Below are positions 18,095 through 27,253 of a DNA stretch of 64,000 nucleotides, in pieces; the stretch's first letter is position 1, and the number at the start of each line of letters is the position of its first letter. Position numbers and translations under genes: made by a program. The notes below the pieces were generated by a model, which was given only the letters and a program-made list of their open reading frames with translations, was not told the DNA's origin and ran no database searches. Source of the stretch: Chiayiivirga flava (lineage in GTDB: Bacteria > Pseudomonadota > Gammaproteobacteria > Xanthomonadales > Xanthomonadaceae); assembly GCF_014202825.1 (NCBI RefSeq), contig NZ_JACHHP010000001.1:248001-312000 (forward strand), given 5' to 3'.

Positions 18095-18336
18095 GGGGCT
18101 TCCGGTGTTCCGGACGCTGAAGAGAGGCTCGAGCAGCCCCAATCTTGCGCGCCTGCGCGGTGTCCGCGAAGCCGGCGCACCGGATGATGGATGGCAACCC
18201 GGCGCGATAAACGACCGCGGCCTCGGCCGCGCGATCCGCCATGCGACGATGGTCGCAATCGAGCACGCCGGATTGGTTGGTCGACTCGAACGTACCGACG
18301 CTAGAATCCGACGCTCCGCAGCTGTTTGCCAAGACG

Positions 18337-19578
18337 ATGCTCCTATTCCAACCCAGCACCCGACCGCGCGCGAGCCGCGGCAAGATCGGGCTTGCGATCG
18401 CCGGTGGCGGGCCGATCGGCGGCATGTACGAGCTGGGCGCGCTGCGGGCGCTGGACGAGGCCATCGAGGGTCTGGATCTCAACGATCTGGCGGTCTACGT
18501 CGGCGTCAGCTCCGGTGCCTTCCTCGCCGCGGGTCTGGCCAACCGCATCAGCACCGAACAGATGTGCCGGATCTTCATCACAGGCGACCCGGACGACGTC
18601 CCGTTCCGTCCGGAAGCGTTCCTGCGCCCGGCCTTTGCCGAATACGGCAAACGCATGGCCGCGATGCCGCGCGTGCTGCTGGGCTGGTGGCGCGATCTGC
18701 TGCTGCACCCGCGCAGTATCGGGATCAGCGATGCGATGCAGCGCTTCGGCGACCTGGTGCCCACCGGGCTGTTCGACAACGCCGCGGTCGAGCGTTTCCT
18801 GCGCGATGCCTACAGCCGCCACGGTCGCACCAACGATTTCCGCGAGCTCAAGCGCAAGCTGTACGTGGTGGCGGTGGACATCGACAGCGGCGAAGCCGTG
18901 CGTTTCGGCAGCGAGGGCTGGGACGACGTGCCGATCTCGCGTGCCGTCCAGGCCAGCGCCGCGCTGCCGGCACTGTATCCGCCGGTCGACATCCGCGGCC
19001 GCCAGTTCGTCGACGGCGCGCTGCGCCGGACCATGCACGCCTCGGTGGCGTTCGACAGCGGTGTCGACCTGTTCATCGGCCTCAATCCGCTGGTGCCGAT
19101 CGACAACGCGTCCGCCCGGCGCGGCGCGAAAGGCAAATACGACAACCTCAGCCGCGGCGGCCTGCCGATGGTGCTGTCGCAGACCTTCCGCACCCTGCTG
19201 CAGTCGCGCATGCAGGTGGGCATGACGCGCCACGCGCAGCAGTACGACGATGTCGACCAGCTGGTGTTCGAGCCCAATCCGTCCGATGGCGAGATGTTCT
19301 TCACCAACATCTTCAGCTATTCGGCGCGCCAGCATCTGTGCGAACACGCCTACCGCAACACGCTCGACGATCTCTCGGCACGGCGCGCGGAGCTTGCGCC
19401 CGTGTTTGCCAGGCATGGCCTGCGCCTTCGCGTCGAGGTGCTCGACGACCCCGCGCGTTCGCTGACCGCGGGCCTGGGCGAACCGGCCTACCGCCAGACC
19501 GACGCCACCGCCTCGCTGCGGCGCGCGCTCGACGACGTCGCCGCGCTGGTGAGGCAACGCCGCGCGGAGCGCGGATAG
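18337..19578 (+). CDS. Patatin-like phospholipase family protein
   Basis: The 413-aa protein starts MLLFQPSTRPRASRGKIGLA. It carries the complete patatin fold signature: oxyanion loop AGGGPIGG, nucleophile elbow GVSSG (Ser in VGVSSGAFLAAG) and the Asp of the Ser-Asp dyad in FVDGALRR. No signal peptide is seen, so it is probably cytoplasmic. Patatins hydrolyse acyl esters of phospholipids or other lipids. The phasin gene 85 bp downstream suggests a link with lipid or polyhydroxyalkanoate granules, but this rests on context only. A possible -10 (TAGAAT, 18302-18307) lies upstream. An ATG at 18241 in the same frame adds non-homologous sequence. Confidence 0.88.
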   Translation: MLLFQPSTRPRASRGKIGLAIAGGGPIGGMYELGALRALDEAIEGLDLNDLAVYVGVSSGAFLAAGLANRISTEQMCRIFITGDPDDVPFRPEAFLRPAFAEYGKRMAAMPRVLLGWWRDLLLHPRSIGISDAMQRFGDLVPTGLFDNAAVERFLRDAYSRHGRTNDFRELKRKLYVVAVDIDSGEAVRFGSEGWDDVPISRAVQASAALPALYPPVDIRGRQFVDGALRRTMHASVAFDSGVDLFIGLNPLVPIDNASARRGAKGKYDNLSRGGLPMVLSQTFRTLLQSRMQVGMTRHAQQYDDVDQLVFEPNPSDGEMFFTNIFSYSARQHLCEHAYRNTLDDLSARRAELAPVFARHGLRLRVEVLDDPARSLTAGLGEPAYRQTDATASLRRALDDVAALVRQRRAERG

Positions 19579-19588
19579 TGTGATTATT

Positions 19589-19605
19589 CTAGGCGCGGCG
19601 CCTAG
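19589..19605. promoter_or_regulatory. 17-bp palindrome before the phasin gene
   Basis: CTAGGCGCGGCGCCTAG is a perfect 8-bp inverted repeat around one G, 58 bp before the phasin ATG and 10 bp after the patatin stop. It could be an operator for a dimeric repressor or a hairpin in the transcript. No T tract follows, so a terminator is less likely. Confidence 0.45.
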
Positions 19606-19663
19606 ATTGACCGTCTCGCAAGCGGTTCCACACGCAGGGCCGCGCATCCCGGGAGGACGTTCC

Positions 19664-20221
19664 ATGGCAAAGCTCAAATCCAGCGCCAAGAAGAAGACCG
19701 CGCCGACACTCGGCGAGGGCCTGCCGCGATCCATCATGGATTCTGCCCAGCAGATCTGGCACGCCGGCATGGGCGCCTTCGGCCGCGCGCAGGAAGAAGG
19801 CTCCAGGCTGTTCGAATCACTGGTCAAGGAAGGCAGCGGCCTGGAAATGAAGACGCGCAAGCTTGCCGGCGGCAAGGTCGACGCGGTGCGCGATGCGGTG
19901 GAGCACCGCGTCGGTGCGGTCAAGGAACGTGCGGCCGACACCTGGGACAAGCTCGAAAAAGTGTTCGAGGACCGCGTGCAGCGCGCGCTCGTGCGCCTGG
20001 GCGTGCCCGACCGCAACGACCTGCAGGCGCTGATCGCACGCGTGGACGAACTCAACGCGGAATTGCGCAAGCTCGGCAACGCGACGCCCGCCGCCGCAAG
20101 GCCGGCCGCGAAGAAGGCACCCGCGCGCGCCGCAAAGAAGGCACCGCAGGCATCCAAGACGACGAAGCGCGCGGCGCGCGCGCCCGCCAAGCGCAAGGCA
20201 ATCAAGGACCTCACCGACTGA
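19664..20221 (+). CDS. Phasin family protein with basic C-terminal tail
   Basis: The 185-aa protein has GGGAGG 7 nt before its ATG. Residues 20-125 form the amphipathic helical phasin domain (QQIWHAGMGAFGRAQEEGSR), followed by a coiled coil (ALIARVDELNAELRKL). The tail is an Ala/Lys/Arg/Pro-rich, histone-H1-like region (AAKKAPARAAKKAPQ). This layout is that of PhaF/PhaI-type granule proteins, whose tail binds DNA. Granule binding is inferred; phasin-family proteins also occur in strains without PHA. Two hairpins downstream, the second with a T-rich tail, probably end the transcript. Confidence 0.88.
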   Translation: MAKLKSSAKKKTAPTLGEGLPRSIMDSAQQIWHAGMGAFGRAQEEGSRLFESLVKEGSGLEMKTRKLAGGKVDAVRDAVEHRVGAVKERAADTWDKLEKVFEDRVQRALVRLGVPDRNDLQALIARVDELNAELRKLGNATPAAARPAAKKAPARAAKKAPQASKTTKRAARAPAKRKAIKDLTD

Positions 20222-20241
20222 TCCGTCTTCCCCCGGACGAC

Positions 20242-20344
20242 GCGTCGCGGGCACGGCCCGCGACGCACGCCTGAAGCCCGCCAGCCATCAGAAACGCCGC
20301 AGCTCCCTCCCCTACGGCTTTCGGCTGGTGGGCTTCTCTTTTTT
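20242..20344 (+). terminator. Double hairpin terminator after phasin
   Basis: A perfect 11-bp hairpin (GCGTCGCGGGC, loop ACG, 20242-20266) is followed by a second stem whose arms AGCCCGCCAGCC (20275-20286) and GGCTGGTGGGCT (20323-20334) pair with one G-T. A T-rich tract, TCTCTTTTTT, comes next. The second stem has a large 36-nt loop. Confidence 0.6.
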
Positions 20345-20480
20345 GCGGCCTTGCCTCCACGCCCGCGTCCACCGTGGCGCACGAAGCGCGAACACCGTCG
20401 CAATCGCCGCCGGCCGACGCGCGCATTCTGCAAGCGCGGGCTATGATCCGCGCCGGGGATCCAACCGTTCGGACGCAGAC

Positions 20481-21512
20481 ATGGCCACGATTGCAGGCTT
20501 GCTGACCTCGCCACCGGCCCTGGCGGCGATCGTGGCGCTCATCGTCGGCGTGGCGACGGTCTATGCGACCGGCGCGCTGCGCCGCCACGTGTTCGAGGCC
20601 GATGTCGGGCTTGCCGCGCTCTGCGCGATGAAGTGGCAGGACTTCGCCACCCTCGTGGGCAGCTTCCTCGGCGAACGCGGCCTGCAGCGCAGCACCAGCG
20701 AGCGCAAGCTCGGCGATGGCGGATTCGACCTGCTGCTCGAACGCGGCACCAGCAGCTACCTGGTGATCTGCAAGAACGCCGGCGGGCAGCAGGTCACGCC
20801 GCAGAACGTCACCGACCTGCAGCGCACGATGCAGCACGAAGACGCGGAAGGCGCCCTGATCATCGCCTGCGGACGGGCCGATGTCGCCACGCTCGACCTC
20901 GCGCGCTCGCGCGGCATCGAGGTGATCGCCGGGCATGCGCTGTGGCGCCAGATCAGGCACCTGCTGCCGTACGATATCCGCGACGAGGCCGAGGCCAGCG
21001 CCCGCCGCATGCGCAGCCGGCGGCTGTGGATCGCCGTCGGCGCCGCGTTGCTCGCCGGCGCGCTCGCGTGGGCTGCCGCGAGCGGGCTTGGATCGACACC
21101 GGACGCGGCTGTCGACCGGCCGCAGCCCGCGGCGCCGCGGCCGGTCGCACCGGCAGTACCGCCCGCCCCGACCGCGGCGACGCCGGTTCCGCACGCGGCA
21201 CCATCGGCTACCGGCACGGCGCCCGGCCTGCCCGATCCGACCCTCAGCGAGGCGCAGCTAGAAACCCGGCGTGCGACGAGCGCGATGGAAGTGCGCAGCA
21301 TTCCCGGCGTCGACGACGCCTCCTGGCCCACCAAATCCACACTGGTGGTCTCGATGCCCGCCTCGACCGGCGCGGTGCCCGACACCCTCCTGGCGGACGT
21401 GTGCCGGGTCCTGCTGCAGTACGAGGAACAGCGCTACACGCGCCTGCAGCTCGAAGTGGCCTCGGGTGTCGAGGATCAGCCTCCGACCGTGCGCTGGCGG
21501 CAGTGCCGCTGA
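20481..21512 (+). CDS. Membrane-anchored Mrr-type restriction-endonuclease-fold protein
   Basis: The protein has 343 aa from ATG 20481. Segments: a transmembrane helix (about 8-28); a nuclease-fold domain of the Mrr/RE type-IV family (about 48-160) with MKWQDFATLVGSFLGERGL, GDGGFDLLLE (Asp83) and YLVICKN (Lys98); a second membrane helix (about 178-202); a Pro/Ala-rich linker; and a C-terminal domain (about 250-343) with SIPGVDDASWPTKSTLVV. In the PD-(D/E)xK core the E/Q position before Lys98 is Ile96, so catalysis may be altered. No partner methylase is nearby, and a classical restriction role is doubtful. The C-terminal domain is unknown to me. Confidence 0.75.
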   Translation: MATIAGLLTSPPALAAIVALIVGVATVYATGALRRHVFEADVGLAALCAMKWQDFATLVGSFLGERGLQRSTSERKLGDGGFDLLLERGTSSYLVICKNAGGQQVTPQNVTDLQRTMQHEDAEGALIIACGRADVATLDLARSRGIEVIAGHALWRQIRHLLPYDIRDEAEASARRMRSRRLWIAVGAALLAGALAWAAASGLGSTPDAAVDRPQPAAPRPVAPAVPPAPTAATPVPHAAPSATGTAPGLPDPTLSEAQLETRRATSAMEVRSIPGVDDASWPTKSTLVVSMPASTGAVPDTLLADVCRVLLQYEEQRYTRLQLEVASGVEDQPPTVRWRQCR

Positions 21513-21561
21513 CCAGCAGCAGCTGCGGCACCGGATCGACGCGGCCGCGCACGCGTGGCCG

Positions 21562-22497
21562 TCAGCCGCGATGCAGCAGACGCTGAATGCGCAACAGCCG
21601 GTCTTCGGCAAACTCGACCAGCGCGAACACGAGGCCGTCCGGACCGGACACCGCGTAGGCGCCCGGCGCAAGCGCGGGATCGACCCGGATGCGTACGCCG
21701 TGCCGAACGCGGTGCGCCTGCTCGGCATCGAGCGAAAAGCGCGGATAACCAGCCAGCCCGGACTCGATCGGCAGCAGGGTCGCGTCGATGCGTTCGCGCG
21801 ATTGTGCGGCCAGTTCGGCGAGCGCCTCCAGCGTGAACATGGCCGGATTCCGGAACGGCTCCACCCAGAGACGCCGCAGCGTTTCCACATGCCCGCCGCA
21901 GCCCAGGCGCGCACCGATGTCGCGCGCCAGGCTGCGGATGTACGTGCCGGAGCCGCATTCGATGCGAAGGCGCAGTGTGTCGGTGCCGATCGCGAGCACG
22001 TCGATGGCGAACACGTCCACGTCGCGCGCATCGATCCGGATCAGCTCGCCGCGCCGCGCACGCGCGTACAGCGCCTCGCCGTCACGCTTGAGTGCCGAGT
22101 AGCGCGGCGGCACCTGGGCGATGCGGCCGGTGAATTCGCGCAACGTCGCATCGAGTGCCGCGGGGTCCAGCGCCGGCACGGGACGCGTGGCGACCACCGT
22201 ACCTTCCGCATCGTCGGTGTCGGTGTCGACGCCCAGACGGATCAGCGTTTCGTAGGCCTTGCGTTCGGCCAGCAGCACCCCGGCCACCTTGCACGCTTCG
22301 CCAAGACAGATGGGCAGCAGGCCGGTCGCGAGTGGATCGAGACTGCCGGTGTGGCCGGCCTTGTCGGCGGCGAACAGGCCGCGCACCTGCTGCAGCGCCT
22401 TGTTGGAGCTGATCCCGGCGGGCTTATCGAGCAGCACGATGCCGTCGACGGGACGCGTGGGCGGATTGCGGTATTGCCGGGAGCGACGCGTTGCCAC
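21562..22497 (-). CDS. truB: tRNA pseudouridine(55) synthase
   Basis: This 311-aa enzyme makes pseudouridine 55 in the T loop of tRNAs. The catalytic Asp54 is in GHTGSLDPLATG. PVDGIVLLDKPAGISSN, the KAYE-type motif ERKAYETLIRLG and GTYIRSLARDIG are all present, and a C-terminal PUA-like domain follows. It is the last gene of the rimP-nusA-infB-rbfA-truB unit, 7 bp after rbfA. rpsO and pnp, which follow in E. coli, are not here. Confidence 0.97.
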   Translation of the reverse strand: MATRRSRQYRNPPTRPVDGIVLLDKPAGISSNKALQQVRGLFAADKAGHTGSLDPLATGLLPICLGEACKVAGVLLAERKAYETLIRLGVDTDTDDAEGTVVATRPVPALDPAALDATLREFTGRIAQVPPRYSALKRDGEALYARARRGELIRIDARDVDVFAIDVLAIGTDTLRLRIECGSGTYIRSLARDIGARLGCGGHVETLRRLWVEPFRNPAMFTLEALAELAAQSRERIDATLLPIESGLAGYPRFSLDAEQAHRVRHGVRIRVDPALAPGAYAVSGPDGLVFALVEFAEDRLLRIQRLLHRG

Positions 22498-22504
22498 GGA
22501 CGCC

Positions 22505-22849
22505 TCAGCGGTCGCGCAGCAGATTCCCGATGCGTTCGCCGCGATCGACCGAATCGTCGTAGAAGAAATGCACTTCCGGCACGATGCGCAGGCGCACGCG
22601 CTGGCCGAGCTGGTAGCGGATTTCCTTGGCCAGCGCCTTCAGCGCCTTCAGCGTGTCGGCGGCCGTGGCCGGATCGAGTGCGGTGACGAACACTTTGGCA
22701 TGCGCAAGATCGCGCGTGACTTCCACGTCCGACACGCTGACCGACGGCAGCCCATGCTCACGCACGGCCGCATGCACGAGCTCGCCCAGATCGCGGCGGA
22801 GCTGGGCGGAGACGCGGTCGGTGCGGTGGAAGGATTTCTGGCTGGGCAC
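22505..22849 (-). CDS. rbfA: Ribosome-binding factor A
   Basis: The 114-aa protein has a KH-type fold and assists 16S rRNA maturation in the 30S subunit. It begins MPSQKSFHRTDRVSAQLRRD and contains the conserved VSDVEVTRDLAHAKVFV and LRIVPEVHFFYDDS. It is slightly shorter than the E. coli protein at the C-terminus. A hairpin-forming repeat of about 107 bp separates it from infB upstream, while truB follows 7 bp later. Confidence 0.96.
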   Translation of the reverse strand: MPSQKSFHRTDRVSAQLRRDLGELVHAAVREHGLPSVSVSDVEVTRDLAHAKVFVTALDPATAADTLKALKALAKEIRYQLGQRVRLRIVPEVHFFYDDSVDRGERIGNLLRDR

Positions 22850-22956
22850 GTGATTCGTTATTCGTGATTGGTGATTCGTCAGAGCGCGATCCGGAATCCT
22901 GCCATGACCCGCTGTTGCGAATCACGAATCTCGAATCCCGAATCACCGCTCTGACG
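22850..22956. repeat. ATTCG-type inverted repeat between infB and rbfA
   Basis: A left arm of GTGATTCG-like units (22850-22886), ending CGTCAGAGCG, faces a right arm of CGAATC-like units (22917-22956) ending CGCTCTGACG. The ends pair perfectly over 10 bp. The same family occurs at 40841-40979. It may form a large stem inside the infB-rbfA transcript. Confidence 0.75.
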
Positions 22957-22975
22957 CTGCGCGTCAGGGCGTGCG

Positions 22976-25609
22976 TCAGAGCGTCCGCTGCACCTCGATA
23001 CGCTCGAAGCACTCGATCTGGTCGCCCGGCTTCACGTCGTTGTACTGCTTGACGCCGATGCCGCACTCGGTGCCGTTGCGCACTTCGTCGACGTTTTCCT
23101 TGAAGCGGCGCAGCGATTCGAGCTCGCCCTGGAAGATGACGGTGTTGTCGCGCAGCACGCGGATCGGCTTGTTGCGCTTGACCACGCCCTCGATGACCAT
23201 GCAGCCGGCCACCGCACCGAACTTGGAGCTGCGGAACACGTCGCGCACCTGCGCGGTGCCAATGATTTCCTCGCGCACCTCAACGCCGAGCAGGCCGGAC
23301 GCCACCTGCTTCACCTGGTCGATCACGTCGTAGATGATCGAGAAATAGCGCAGGTCCAGGCCGTTGTTTTCGACGATGCGACGCGCGGCCGCATCGGCAC
23401 GCACGTTGAAACCGATGATCGTGGCTTTCGAGGTCACGGCCGAGTTGGCGTCGGATTCGGTGATGCCGCCCACGCCCGAGACCAGCACGTTGATGCGGAT
23501 CATGTCGTTCGACAGGCTGGTCAACGCCTGGCGCAGCGCTTCCACCGAGCCCTGCACGTCGGCCTTGATGACGAGATTGAGCTGCTGCTGGGCCTGGCCT
23601 TCGCCCTGCCCCATCAGCGCCATCACGTCTTCCATGCGGTTGCCGGCGGCCTTGACCAGACGGCTCTCGCGGCGCTTGGCGTCACGCTGCTGCGCCACAT
23701 CCTTCGCGAGGCGTTCGTCGGCGACCACGGTGAAATCGTCGCCCGCGTCCGGCACGCCGGACAGGCCGAGCACGACCACCGGAATCGAGGGGCCGGCCTC
23801 GTCGACCTGCTTGCCGGTTTCGTCGAACAGCGCGCGCACGCGGCCGTAATGCACGCCGCACACGAGGAAATCGCCCTTCTTCAGCGTGCCCTGCTGCACC
23901 AGCACGGTCGCGACGGGACCACGGCCCTTGTCGAGCGTGGACTCCACGACCACGCCGGTGGCGCGGCCCTCGAACACGGCGCTCAGTTCGAGGAACTCGG
24001 ACTGCAGCAGCAGCGCATCGAGCAGCGCATCGATGCCCGCGCCGGTCTTCGCCGACACCGGCACCATCTGCACGTCGCCGCCGAATTCCTCGGACACCAC
24101 TTCCTGCTGGATCAGTTCCTGCTTGACGCGATCGGGATTCGCATCGCTCTTGTCGATCTTGTTGATCGCCACGACGATCGGCACCTTGGCCGCGCGCGCG
24201 TGCTGGATCGCCTCGATGGTCTGCGGCATCACGCCGTCGTCGGCGGCCACCACGAGCACCACGATGTCGGTGAGCCTGGCGCCGCGCGCGCGCATCGACG
24301 TGAACGCGGCGTGGCCGGGCGTGTCGAGGAAGGAAATCACGCCCTTCGGCGTTTCGACGTGGTACGCGCCGATGTGCTGGGTGATTCCGCCGGCTTCGCC
24401 CGAGGCCACCTTGGTGCGGCGGATGTAGTCGAGCAAGGACGTCTTGCCGTGATCGACGTGGCCCATGATCGTGACCACCGGCGGGCGCGTGCGACGCTCG
24501 CCCTGCACCGCCTCGACGTGCGCGACCAGCGCGCTCTCGGCATCGTCGTCGGTGGCTTTCACCGCGCGATGGCCGAGTTCTTCCACCACCAGCACGGCGG
24601 TGTCGTGGTCGATGACCTGGTTGATGGTCGCCATCACGCCCATCTTGAACAGTGCCTTCACGACCTCGCCGCCCTTGAGCGCGAGTTTCACGGCCAGATC
24701 GGCCACGCTGATGGTGTCGCCGATCGCCACTTCGCGCGTGACCGGCGCGGTCGGACGCGAGAAGCTGTGCTGCGCCGAACCCGAACGGCTCACTTCCTGG
24801 CGCGGACGCAGCTTCTTCTTGTTCGCGCCGCGACGTGCGCTGCCGGCATCGGACAAATGCAGTTCGCCGCGCGCGAAGCGGCTGTCGCTCTCGCCGCCTT
24901 CGCGACCGGCCACATGGCCACGCGCGGGCTTGCTGTGGCGGTTGTTGGCGGGCGCGGGCTTGGCGTCCTCGCGGCGCGGCGCGGGCGCGTCGGTGCCGCG
25001 CGGCGGACGCGGCGGCGCGAGCGTTTCGATGATGGGCTGGCGTACCGGCGGTGCGGCCCGCGTCTCGGTGTCCGCTGCTGGCGCGGCGGCGGCGGATTCG
25101 GCCCGCTTGCGGTCGATCTCGGCCTGCTCGGCAGCGACGCGCGCGGCTTCCGCTTCGGCCGCCTTGCGGTCGGCATCCTCGCGCTTCTTGCGGTCGCCGG
25201 CACTGAGCGCATCGAGCTCGGCCTGGTTGCGGGCCTGCGACTCGGCCAGCTTGCGCTGTGCCTCCTCGCGCTCGGGATCGTCGCTCACCTCGACCTCGGT
25301 GCGCTTGACGTAGGTACGCTTCTGGCGCACCTCGACGTTGACCGTGGTCTTGTTCTTGCCGGCCGCGACGGTGAGCTCCTCCACCTTGCGGCGCTTGAGC
25401 GTGATCTGCGCGGGCGCGGCGTCTTCCACCGGCTTGTCGCCCTTGCCGTGAGTGCGGCGCAGGAAACCGAGCAGCTTCATCTTTTCGGTGGGCGTGACGA
25501 CCTGGTCGGGGCCGTTGAAAGTCATGCCGGCCTCGGCCAGCTGCTCGAGCAGCTTGTCGACCGGGGTGCCGACCAACTGTGCCAAGGTGCGTACGGTAAC
25601 TTCGGACAT
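22976..25609 (-). CDS. infB: Translation initiation factor IF-2
   Basis: This 877-aa GTPase brings initiator tRNA to the 30S subunit. The IF2-N domain starts [21 protein letters not shown] long charged Ala/Glu/Arg region follows (about 110-300), then the G domain with GHVDHGKTS (about residue 382), DTPGHAAF and NKID. Domains II-IV end the protein, including [16 protein letters not shown] near the C-terminus. AGGAAG lies 5 nt before the ATG. It is downstream of nusA (116 bp) and upstream of rbfA; the initiator tRNA gene heads the same cluster. Confidence 0.97.
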   Translation of the reverse strand: MSEVTVRTLAQLVGTPVDKLLEQLAEAGMTFNGPDQVVTPTEKMKLLGFLRRTHGKGDKPVEDAAPAQITLKRRKVEELTVAAGKNKTTVNVEVRQKRTYVKRTEVEVSDDPEREEAQRKLAESQARNQAELDALSAGDRKKREDADRKAAEAEAARVAAEQAEIDRKRAESAAAAPAADTETRAAPPVRQPIIETLAPPRPPRGTDAPAPRREDAKPAPANNRHSKPARGHVAGREGGESDSRFARGELHLSDAGSARRGANKKKLRPRQEVSRSGSAQHSFSRPTAPVTREVAIGDTISVADLAVKLALKGGEVVKALFKMGVMATINQVIDHDTAVLVVEELGHRAVKATDDDAESALVAHVEAVQGERRTRPPVVTIMGHVDHGKTSLLDYIRRTKVASGEAGGITQHIGAYHVETPKGVISFLDTPGHAAFTSMRARGARLTDIVVLVVAADDGVMPQTIEAIQHARAAKVPIVVAINKIDKSDANPDRVKQELIQQEVVSEEFGGDVQMVPVSAKTGAGIDALLDALLLQSEFLELSAVFEGRATGVVVESTLDKGRGPVATVLVQQGTLKKGDFLVCGVHYGRVRALFDETGKQVDEAGPSIPVVVLGLSGVPDAGDDFTVVADERLAKDVAQQRDAKRRESRLVKAAGNRMEDVMALMGQGEGQAQQQLNLVIKADVQGSVEALRQALTSLSNDMIRINVLVSGVGGITESDANSAVTSKATIIGFNVRADAAARRIVENNGLDLRYFSIIYDVIDQVKQVASGLLGVEVREEIIGTAQVRDVFRSSKFGAVAGCMVIEGVVKRNKPIRVLRDNTVIFQGELESLRRFKENVDEVRNGTECGIGVKQYNDVKPGDQIECFERIEVQRTL

Positions 25610-25725
25610 GCGACTTCCTGTGTTCTAAGAACCGACGCGCCGGGCGCGACGGGTGCAGCAATTCATGTGCGGACGCGATGCCCGCCCGGTGACGCCTGCC
25701 CGCGCCGTGGCGCAGGCAGCCAGAC

Positions 25726-27213
25726 TCATTCGAACCAGTGCTTGCGCGCGGCCATGATCAGCGCGGCTGCGCGTTCGGCGTCCATGCCTTCGACATCGGC
25801 GATTTCGTCGGTGGCAAGATCGGCCAGATCGTCGCGCGTGACGATGCCGCGACGCGCCAGCTCGTAGGCCGTCGCTTCGTCCATGCCTTCGAGCCCGAGC
25901 AGGTCTTCGGCCGGCTTATGCTCTTCGAGCTCCTCTTCCACCGCGAGCGCCTCGTTGAGCAGCGCGTCGCGCGCGCGGGCACGCAGTTCCTCGACGATGT
26001 CCTCGTCGAACCCTTCCACCGCCAGCAGTTCGCCGGCCGGCACGTAGGCGATTTCCTCGAGCGTGGTGAAGCCTTCGCCCACGAGGATGCCGGCGATCTC
26101 CTCGTCGACCTCGAGCTTTTCGGTGAACAGCACGCGCGCGGCCGCCTGTTCGGACTCGCTCTTGGCCACCACCTGCGCCTGGGTCATCACGTTCAGCTGC
26201 CAGCCGCTTAGCTTGCTCGCGAGGCGCACGTTCTGGCCGCCCTTGCCGATGGCCTGCGCGAGCTTGTCCTCGGCCACGGCGATGTCCATCGAGTGCTTCT
26301 CCTCGTCGACGATGATCGACTGCACTTCCGCCGGCGCCATCGCGTTGATGACGAACTGCGCCGGATTGTCGCTCCACAGCACGATGTCGATGCGCTCGCC
26401 GTTGAGCTCGTTGCTCACGGCCTGCACGCGCGATCCGCGCATGCCGATGCAGGCACCGATCGGATCGGTGCGGTGGTCGTGCGCGATGACGGCGATCTTG
26501 GCGCGGTCGCCCGGATCGCGTGCCGCAGCCTTGATCTCGACCAGGCCCTGGCCCACTTCCGGCACTTCGAGCTTGAACAGCTCCATCATGAATTCCGGCG
26601 CGGCGCGACTGATGAACAGCTGCGGCCCGCGCGCTTCCTCGCGCACGTCCTGCAAGTAGCCGCGGATGCGATCGCCGGGGCGCACCACGTCGCGCGGAAT
26701 GGCCTTGTCCTTCGGAATGTAGCCTTCGGCGTTGCCGCCCAGGTCCACGTACACGCTGCCGCGTTCGACACGCTTGACGATGCCGGTCAGCAGTTCGCCG
26801 ACGCGGTCCCTGTACGCTTCCACCACCTGCGCGCGTTCGGCCTCGCGCACGCGCTGCACGATGACCTGCTTGGCCGCCTGCGCCGCGATGCGGCCGAATT
26901 CGGCGTTCTCGACCTGCTCCTCGATGAAGTCGCCGATCTGGGCGTCGTCCTTGATGTCGAGCGCGTCCATCAGGCGCATCATGCGCTCGGGCGATTCCAT
27001 CACGATGTCGTCGGCGATCACTTCCCAGCGACGGAACGTCTCGTACTCGCCGTTGACGCGGTTGATCGAGACGCGCATCGCGACGTCCTGGTCCGGATAG
27101 CGCTTCTTGGCCGCCGACGCGAGCGCCGCTTCCATCGCCTCGAAGATCACACCGCGCGCGACGCCTTTCTCGTTCGCTGCGGCGTCGACCGCCATCAACA
27201 TGTCCTTGCTCAT
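25726..27213 (-). CDS. nusA: Transcription termination/antitermination protein NusA
   Basis: From ATG 27213 the protein has 495 aa, identical in length to E. coli NusA; longer in-frame starts run into rimP and are rejected. GGAG lies 9 nt upstream. Domains: N-terminal RNA-polymerase-binding region (MSKDMLMAVDAAANEKGV), S1 domain (GIVKRVERGSVYVDLGG), KH1/KH2 (IGACIGMRGSRVQAV and AQAIGKGGQNVRLA), and two C-terminal acidic helix-hairpin repeats (GEGFTTLEEIAYVP; GLEGMDEATAYELARRG). It modulates pausing, termination and antitermination. It sits between rimP (40 bp) and infB. Confidence 0.97.
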   Translation of the reverse strand: MSKDMLMAVDAAANEKGVARGVIFEAMEAALASAAKKRYPDQDVAMRVSINRVNGEYETFRRWEVIADDIVMESPERMMRLMDALDIKDDAQIGDFIEEQVENAEFGRIAAQAAKQVIVQRVREAERAQVVEAYRDRVGELLTGIVKRVERGSVYVDLGGNAEGYIPKDKAIPRDVVRPGDRIRGYLQDVREEARGPQLFISRAAPEFMMELFKLEVPEVGQGLVEIKAAARDPGDRAKIAVIAHDHRTDPIGACIGMRGSRVQAVSNELNGERIDIVLWSDNPAQFVINAMAPAEVQSIIVDEEKHSMDIAVAEDKLAQAIGKGGQNVRLASKLSGWQLNVMTQAQVVAKSESEQAAARVLFTEKLEVDEEIAGILVGEGFTTLEEIAYVPAGELLAVEGFDEDIVEELRARARDALLNEALAVEEELEEHKPAEDLLGLEGMDEATAYELARRGIVTRDDLADLATDEIADVEGMDAERAAALIMAARKHWFE

Positions 27214-27253
27214 CGTTCTTGCTCCGGCGGGCGGGTTTCGCCCTGTCGAATGG

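Noticed and set aside
20481-21512. Complete restriction-modification system
   Set aside because: There is no methyltransferase or specificity gene nearby and the nuclease core lacks one key residue.
22850-22956. CRISPR array suggested by repeated ATTCG units
   Set aside because: Units are short and directly adjacent without unique spacers, and the two halves are inverted; no cas genes are near.
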